DNA of 64,000 nt from positions 558,001 to 622,000 of the forward strand of contig NZ_JAEQBW010000001.1 of NCBI RefSeq assembly GCF_016679925.1, written 5' to 3'. Position numbers and translations under genes: made by a program. Origin of the DNA: Marivirga aurantiaca (GTDB lineage: Bacteria; Bacteroidota; Bacteroidia; Cytophagales; Cyclobacteriaceae). Each line of letters begins with the position of its first letter. The stretch's first letter is position 1. The notes below the pieces were generated by a model. That model saw only the letters and a list, made by a program, of their open reading frames with translations. It made no database searches and was not told the origin of the DNA. Shown here piece after piece: positions 59,360-64,000 of this stretch.

Positions 59360-60370
59360 ATGTCTGAAAGAGAACGTTTTTTTAAGCAAATTGATACTGT
59401 CACTAAGGAAAATTTTTCAAAGTTAGCCTTTTCTCTCTTTCAGTTCCAATATACTAACAATCCCATTTATAAAAAATATGTAGATTTTAGAGGATTACAT
59501 CCTGATAATGTTAATTCAATAGAGAAAATTCCTTTTCTACCGATAGAATTTTTCAAGAATCATCAAATAATCACTCAATTAGACCCCAACGATGCTTTTG
59601 AAGCTATTTTCGAGAGCAGTGGCACCGGATCAATTGATCAGATCAGTAAACATTATGTGAAAGATTTCAATTTTTACTTATCACATAGCTTGAAATTGTT
59701 TGAGTCACTATATGGGTCTGTCAATGATTATATCATCCTGGCACTTCTACCTTCCTATCTGGAAAGAGCCAATTCCTCTCTGGTGGCTATGGTTGATTAT
59801 TTTATTAAACAGACAGCATCGGTAGATTCGGGATTTTATTTATACGATCAGGAATCTTTGCTCAAAAAAGTGGATGATTTAAAAAAATCAGGAAGTGAGA
59901 AGAAAATAATCATATGGGGGGTGAGTTTTGCCTTACTGGACTTAGCGGAAGAATTCACACCGGATTTTTCAGACTGCATAGTAATGGAAACCGGAGGAAT
60001 GAAGGGCAGGAGGAAAGAGATGATCAGAGAGGCAATGCATGATTTTTTGTGTGAGCGATTGAATGTAAAAAAGATCCATTCTGAATATGGCATGACCGAG
60101 CTTTTGTCCCAAAGTTATAGTAAAGGGGATGGTATATTTCAGCCTTCTCAAACAATGAAAATATTAGTAAGGGAAGTAAATGATCCATTTGAAATTACTA
60201 CAGAATCGTTAAGATCAGGAGGGATTAATATCATAGATTTGGCCAATATCGACAGCTGTTCCTTTATTGAAACCAAGGATGTCGGATCTGTCAATGTGGA
60301 TGGTTCATTCAGTGTGTATGGCCGCTTTGATCATTCGGATATCAGAGGCTGTAATTTGCTTGTGGGTTAA
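59360..60370 (+). CDS. LuxE-like acyl-protein synthetase / acyltransferase
   Basis: A 336-residue member of the LuxE/PaaK-related adenylate-forming group. Start ATG 59360 (MSERERFFKQ) is preferred over a TTG 45 nt upstream. The segments IPFLPIEFFKNHQI, FESSGTGS (the phosphate-binding Ser/Thr/Gly loop), METGGMKGRRKE and HSEYGMTELLSQSY match the family. LuxE activates a fatty acid and passes it to a Cys or to LuxC; no luxC is near here, so the acceptor is unknown. The gene ends by overlapping the convergent recN stop codon. Confidence 0.85.
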   Translation: MSERERFFKQIDTVTKENFSKLAFSLFQFQYTNNPIYKKYVDFRGLHPDNVNSIEKIPFLPIEFFKNHQIITQLDPNDAFEAIFESSGTGSIDQISKHYVKDFNFYLSHSLKLFESLYGSVNDYIILALLPSYLERANSSLVAMVDYFIKQTASVDSGFYLYDQESLLKKVDDLKKSGSEKKIIIWGVSFALLDLAEEFTPDFSDCIVMETGGMKGRRKEMIREAMHDFLCERLNVKKIHSEYGMTELLSQSYSKGDGIFQPSQTMKILVREVNDPFEITTESLRSGGINIIDLANIDSCSFIETKDVGSVNVDGSFSVYGRFDHSDIRGCNLLVG

Positions 60371-62019
60371 TTCACCAACAATTCCCTCGCACTTTGCAAG
60401 GCCGATTCACTGGGATTGTCCCCACCAATCATTTTGGCGATTTCTACAGACCTTTCATCGGAGGAGAGTAGTTTTACTTTACTCACTGATTTGTCAGCCG
60501 AATTATCCTTATAAACAAAATAATGATGGGCGCCTTTGGCTGCTATCTGTGGCAGATGACTTATGGTGATGACCTGGTGATTGGCTGCCATTCTTTGCAT
60601 CATGTGAACCATCTTAATAGCAATTTCTCCGGAAATTCCTGTGTCAATTTCATCAAATATAATAGTAGGCAAGGCTACTTTATCCGCCATAATATATTTT
60701 AAGGCAAACATCAGCCGGGAAAATTCACCACCTGAAGCCACATTCTTCAATGGCTGAGGGCTTATGCCTTTATTGGCACTAAAAAGAATTTTAATATCAT
60801 CAATCCCCGTTTTGTCAGCTTCTTTTTTACTGTTGGAAATCTTCACTGTGGCATCCGTCATTCCCAGATCTGCCAGTAAGCCTTTTAACTCGTTTTCTAA
60901 TTGAGGAAATTGTTTTGTTCTGTTTTTACTTAAGTTTGCTGCCAGTTCTTTAAGTTGGGTACTTAATGCATTCAGCTCACTTTCCAGTTTTTGCAAATCA
61001 CCATCTGCGCTTTCTGCTGCCAGCAATTTCTCTTCCAATTCCTCCTTAATTTGCATTAAACCGGACATGCTGTCTGCCTTGTGCTTTTGTTGCAATTGAT
61101 AAATCAAACTTAGCCTGTCCTGAGTTTGCCTTAGTTGGGCAGGGTCATGCTCAAATTGATTATTTTCTATTTCCAGCTCTTTGGCGATATCCTGAGATTC
61201 AATAAAAGCGCTATTCAATCTTTCGAATAATTCTTTGTAGGTTTTACTGTAGTTTTGAACAGATTTTAATGCCTCTACAGCCTGGTGCATTGTGGTGTTT
61301 ACAGCAAATTCCGATTGGTCTAAAGCGGCATAAGCTTCAGATAATTTTTGCTGGATAAACTCCCCGTTTTCCAGGAGTTCAAGTGAATTTTCCAACTCTT
61401 CCTGTTCGTCTGCCTTCAGTTGGGCTTTGTCCAGTTCTTCAAACAGAAACTGGTGGTAATCTTTTTCTTGTTTAAGATTGTCAGAAGCTTCCTGAAATTT
61501 CTTCAGAGCTCTTTTAGCCCTGGTATAATCAGTAAAGACCAGCTGGTACTCATGAAGCAAGGATTGTGATTGTCCATAGGCATCAATTAGTTGTAATTGA
61601 AAATCCTGATCTCCCAGAAGCAAGGTTTCGTGCTGGGAGTGGATATCCATTAAAAAGCCCCCTAATTTTTTCAGCACATCCAGGGTAACTGGTGTGTCGT
61701 TCACAAAAGCACGGGATTTTCCACTGGCACTAATTTCTCTACGGATGACACATTCCGTTTCGTAATCCAGTTCTTCGGCCAGGAAAAAAGGCTTGAGTGC
61801 ATAATCATCAATCTGAAAAATACCTTCTACCACGCATTTTTTATCTGCTTCATAAAGCACTTTGGTATCTGCTCTTTTCCCTATCAAAAGCCCAACGGCC
61901 CCCAGCATAATTGATTTGCCAGCTCCTGTTTCACCGGTAATGGTATTCAGTCCCTGGGCCGGGGCGATATCCAATTCCTTAATGAGTGCATAGTTTTTGA
62001 TGAGAAGCTTTTGCAGCAT
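60367..62019 (-). CDS. recN: DNA repair protein RecN
   Basis: RecN is an SMC-like ATPase that helps repair DNA double-strand breaks. The 550-residue protein has an N-terminal ATPase half with Walker A TGETGAGKSIMLGAV, a long coiled-coil middle (about residues 150-370, with QLRQTQDRLSLIYQL near the turn), and the C-terminal half with signature VASGGEFSRLMFALK and Walker B PTIIFDEIDTGISGE. The stop codon overlaps that of the convergent LuxE-like gene. It forms the usual Bacteroidota group with porD and coaBC upstream. Confidence 0.96.
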   Translation of the reverse strand: MLQKLLIKNYALIKELDIAPAQGLNTITGETGAGKSIMLGAVGLLIGKRADTKVLYEADKKCVVEGIFQIDDYALKPFFLAEELDYETECVIRREISASGKSRAFVNDTPVTLDVLKKLGGFLMDIHSQHETLLLGDQDFQLQLIDAYGQSQSLLHEYQLVFTDYTRAKRALKKFQEASDNLKQEKDYHQFLFEELDKAQLKADEQEELENSLELLENGEFIQQKLSEAYAALDQSEFAVNTTMHQAVEALKSVQNYSKTYKELFERLNSAFIESQDIAKELEIENNQFEHDPAQLRQTQDRLSLIYQLQQKHKADSMSGLMQIKEELEEKLLAAESADGDLQKLESELNALSTQLKELAANLSKNRTKQFPQLENELKGLLADLGMTDATVKISNSKKEADKTGIDDIKILFSANKGISPQPLKNVASGGEFSRLMFALKYIMADKVALPTIIFDEIDTGISGEIAIKMVHMMQRMAANHQVITISHLPQIAAKGAHHYFVYKDNSADKSVSKVKLLSSDERSVEIAKMIGGDNPSESALQSARELLVN

Positions 62020-62085
62020 GCTAATTGAAGTCTTTTATATCTGTGCCAAATTTAAAGAAAAATTAAAGCAAGTAAATATAATAAT

Positions 62086-62982
62086 CTATTTTATCATCAC
62101 CTCATACTTATCTGAATTAGCAGGAGCTATTTCTCGCATAATCTGGTAGGCTTCTCTTCTTAGATTGATATCTCCTTCGCTGAAAATAGAAACAATTTCA
62201 TCCGACTTGGTCTGGATGAGTACAGCGATAAATCGTGCACTGGGATTTAATTTATTGGCTTTCTGTATGTTCCTTAAAGCCTCCAGAATGGACTCTCTGC
62301 CAGCTTCGGGATCTTTATGCATCACATCCAGTCCTTTTCTGTAATAAAGGTAAAGTGCTTGTCTCACGGGCTCCAACTGACCATTCAGTATGGATTGGAT
62401 TAACACATATCTGCTATCCTCGGAGCCAAACTGCTCCCATCCGGGACCAGTGTTTTGTTGTTGTGCCGATCTGGCTATATTGAGTGCTTCATCAAAATAT
62501 TGCTGCCCTCCAAGTTCCGAGTAGCTGTCAAAATCAAGCCCCATTAATAGGTTGGCATAAAAAGCAAGTATACTCACTAAGTTATCGTTGAAACTATTAG
62601 GGGTATAAATTAAAGGCTGGGACTCCGTAAAATCAAAACGTAAATTCCTGTCGGCCAGATTAATCATGACGGATTCGAAAGAGCTGCCATAAATGGGCCT
62701 GACGGATTGTATTTGGGCTTGTCCGGCATACCTTCCGGTACGGGGAATATCCGTGATATTCACCACCATAACAGACTTTATCCTTTCAAAGAGTTCAATG
62801 TCCTTTTCCATCCATTTTTTTTCATTATAAAACTGGCGGAAAGAATTTTCCATATTGGTAAATACCCTTGTTTCTGAAGTGTTGGCTGTGGTAGCATCCA
62901 CTTTTACTTCAAAGAATAAATCCTGGGAATAGGATGCCATTGCTTGAAAACACAGGAAAAGAATGACTATTTGTTTCTTCAT
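62086..62982 (-). CDS. porD: Type IX secretion protein PorD (DUF4835)
   Basis: A 298-residue exported protein (signal MKKQIVILFLCFQAMASYSQ) of the DUF4835 family, annotated PorD after its role in the type IX secretion system of gliding and oral Bacteroidota. Family marks are DLFFEVKVDA, MENSFRQFYNEKKW, NITDIPRTGRYAGQAQIQSV and LAFYANLLMGLDFDSYSELGG. The start ATG overlaps the coaBC stop (ATGA). It fits with porX and the type IX cargo gene in this window. Confidence 0.92.
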   Translation of the reverse strand: MKKQIVILFLCFQAMASYSQDLFFEVKVDATTANTSETRVFTNMENSFRQFYNEKKWMEKDIELFERIKSVMVVNITDIPRTGRYAGQAQIQSVRPIYGSSFESVMINLADRNLRFDFTESQPLIYTPNSFNDNLVSILAFYANLLMGLDFDSYSELGGQQYFDEALNIARSAQQQNTGPGWEQFGSEDSRYVLIQSILNGQLEPVRQALYLYYRKGLDVMHKDPEAGRESILEALRNIQKANKLNPSARFIAVLIQTKSDEIVSIFSEGDINLRREAYQIMREIAPANSDKYEVMIK

Positions 62983-64000
62983 TTAAGCAGGGCTATTTGT
63001 TCTAAAATCATTTTTGCAATAGTGGTTTTTGACTCCAATTCCGATTGAAACTTTAAACCCTCTTTGTCAAAAATCTTTACTTGATTGGTGTCATGATTAA
63101 ATCCTGATCCCGGATTTCTCAGACTGTTAAGAACGATGAGGTCGAAGTTTTTATTTTGCAGTTTCCGGATAGCATTTTCTTCTTCATTGTTGGTTTCCAG
63201 TGCAAAGCCTACCAATAGCTGCTTTTTGGATTTTATCTCTCCCAGACTTTTGGCTATATCTGTTGTTTTCTCCATTTCTATAGTCATACCGGAGTCTGCT
63301 TTTTTGATTTTCTCCTGAGCGATATCTTTAGGCCTGTAATCAGCCACAGCAGCGGACATTACAGCTATGTCCATTTCAGGAAAGCACTTATTGCTGGCTT
63401 CATACATTTCTTGAGCCGATTCTACTGGTATGAATTTCTTTATTCCTCCCGGTTTCACAAGATGAGAAGGCCCGGATATGAGTGTGACTTCGGCTCCCTG
63501 CTCTATGAAAGATTGTGCAAGTGCATAGCCCATTTTTCCTGATGACCTGTTGCCAACAAACCTTACAGGATCGATGGCTTCATAGGTGGGGCCCGCTGTG
63601 ATCAGGATTTTCTTACCGGAGAAGTTTTTTTTTACGGCAAAATGCTTTTCAATATACTTTAATATGTCTTCAGGTTCCTGGAGCCGTCCTTTACCTTCCA
63701 ATCCGCTGGCCAGCTCACCTGAAGTAGCTTCCAGTATACTGTTACCGTAGGATGCTAATTTGGCCAGATTGGATAAAGTACTGGGATGCACATACATATC
63801 CAGGTCCATGGCCGGGGCAAAAATGACAGGGCATTTGGCAGATAAATAAGTAGCCAGGAGCAAGCTGTCGCAAATACCATTGGCGCATTTGGCCAAAGTA
63901 TTGGCACTGGCGGGGGCAATAATCATTAAATCCGCCCATAAGCCTAATGCCACATGATTGTTCCATGTTCCGGTATTGTCTTTCACAAAATCCGATAATA
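62979..64000 (-). CDS. coaBC: Bifunctional phosphopantothenoylcysteine decarboxylase / synthase (5' end cut by window)
   Basis: CoaBC joins cysteine to 4'-phosphopantothenate (CoaB) and decarboxylates the product (CoaC) in coenzyme A synthesis. The frame is open to the window edge, so the first part of the CoaC domain is missing. Present are DLMIIAPASANTLAKCANGI and PVIFAPAMDLDMYVHP of CoaC, and the CoaB marks LITAGPTYEAIDPVRFVGN, SSGKMGYALA, SAAVADYRP and VGFALET. An internal GTG at 63986 is only a Val codon, not the start. Confidence 0.96.
   Translation of the reverse strand, partial: LSDFVKDNTGTWNNHVALGLWADLMIIAPASANTLAKCANGICDSLLLATYLSAKCPVIFAPAMDLDMYVHPSTLSNLAKLASYGNSILEATSGELASGLEGKGRLQEPEDILKYIEKHFAVKKNFSGKKILITAGPTYEAIDPVRFVGNRSSGKMGYALAQSFIEQGAEVTLISGPSHLVKPGGIKKFIPVESAQEMYEASNKCFPEMDIAVMSAAVADYRPKDIAQEKIKKADSGMTIEMEKTTDIAKSLGEIKSKKQLLVGFALETNNEEENAIRKLQNKNFDLIVLNSLRNPGSGFNHDTNQVKIFDKEGLKFQSELESKTTIAKMILEQIALLK

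Noticed and set aside
1-64000. tRNA, rRNA, tmRNA or other housekeeping RNA genes
   Set aside because: None was recognised when reading the gaps; a covariance-model scan would settle it.

Overview
The window looks like chromosomal DNA of a Bacteroidota bacterium, probably of the order Cytophagales (an inference from gene content, not from a marker gene). The signs are a fused lpxC/fabZ gene, the type IX secretion regulator PorX and PorD, a giant secreted protein ending in a type IX sorting domain, a transketolase split into two genes, almost no Shine-Dalgarno sequences, and promoters of the Bacteroidota form TTTG-(17 to 21)-TAnnTTTG. The DNA is AT-rich. No rRNA or tRNA gene was recognised.

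Left part (1-18 kb): a truncated threonylcarbamoyl-adenylate synthase gene, a TPR lipoprotein, a Nudix enzyme, and a lipid A block on the minus strand (HD protein, lpxD, lpxC/fabZ, lpxA, a small ABC ATPase). Diverging from it is porX-tsaE-ald. A three-gene envelope module follows (unknown small protein, outer-membrane barrel, internally duplicated vanadium-haloperoxidase/PAP2-like lipoprotein), then an unusual palindromic repeat cluster, rnhB and another barrel protein.

Middle part (18-41 kb): a 3,097-residue type IX secretion cargo, an ABC-F ATPase, a minus-strand run (FAH-family enzyme, M23 peptidase, peroxiredoxin, split transketolase interrupted by a von Willebrand A protein), an M48 peptidase lipoprotein, and a glycogen-debranching-like enzyme with a GT4 glycosyltransferase.

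Right part (41-64 kb): an IS110-family element sits inside a second cluster of the same palindromic repeats, next to lspA, whose start codon lies inside a repeat copy. Two-component genes follow: a response regulator, a four-PAS histidine kinase, and a YetF-CheB-CheB/CheR/PAS-kinase block bounded by two inverted copies of a MITE-like element. After that lies the most interesting locus: a promoter, a canonical TPP riboswitch and an intrinsic terminator lead into four overlapping genes (methyltransferase, ThiL/HypE-like ATPase, divergent ThiE-like protein, Trm112-like protein). TPP control ties this operon to thiamine metabolism, yet the ThiE-like protein lacks the usual diphosphate-binding residues and two of the genes have no known thiamine role. 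The window ends with a DUF6624 lipoprotein, an alpha/beta hydrolase, a lipoprotein, a LuxE-like protein and the recN-porD-coaBC cluster, cut by the window edge.
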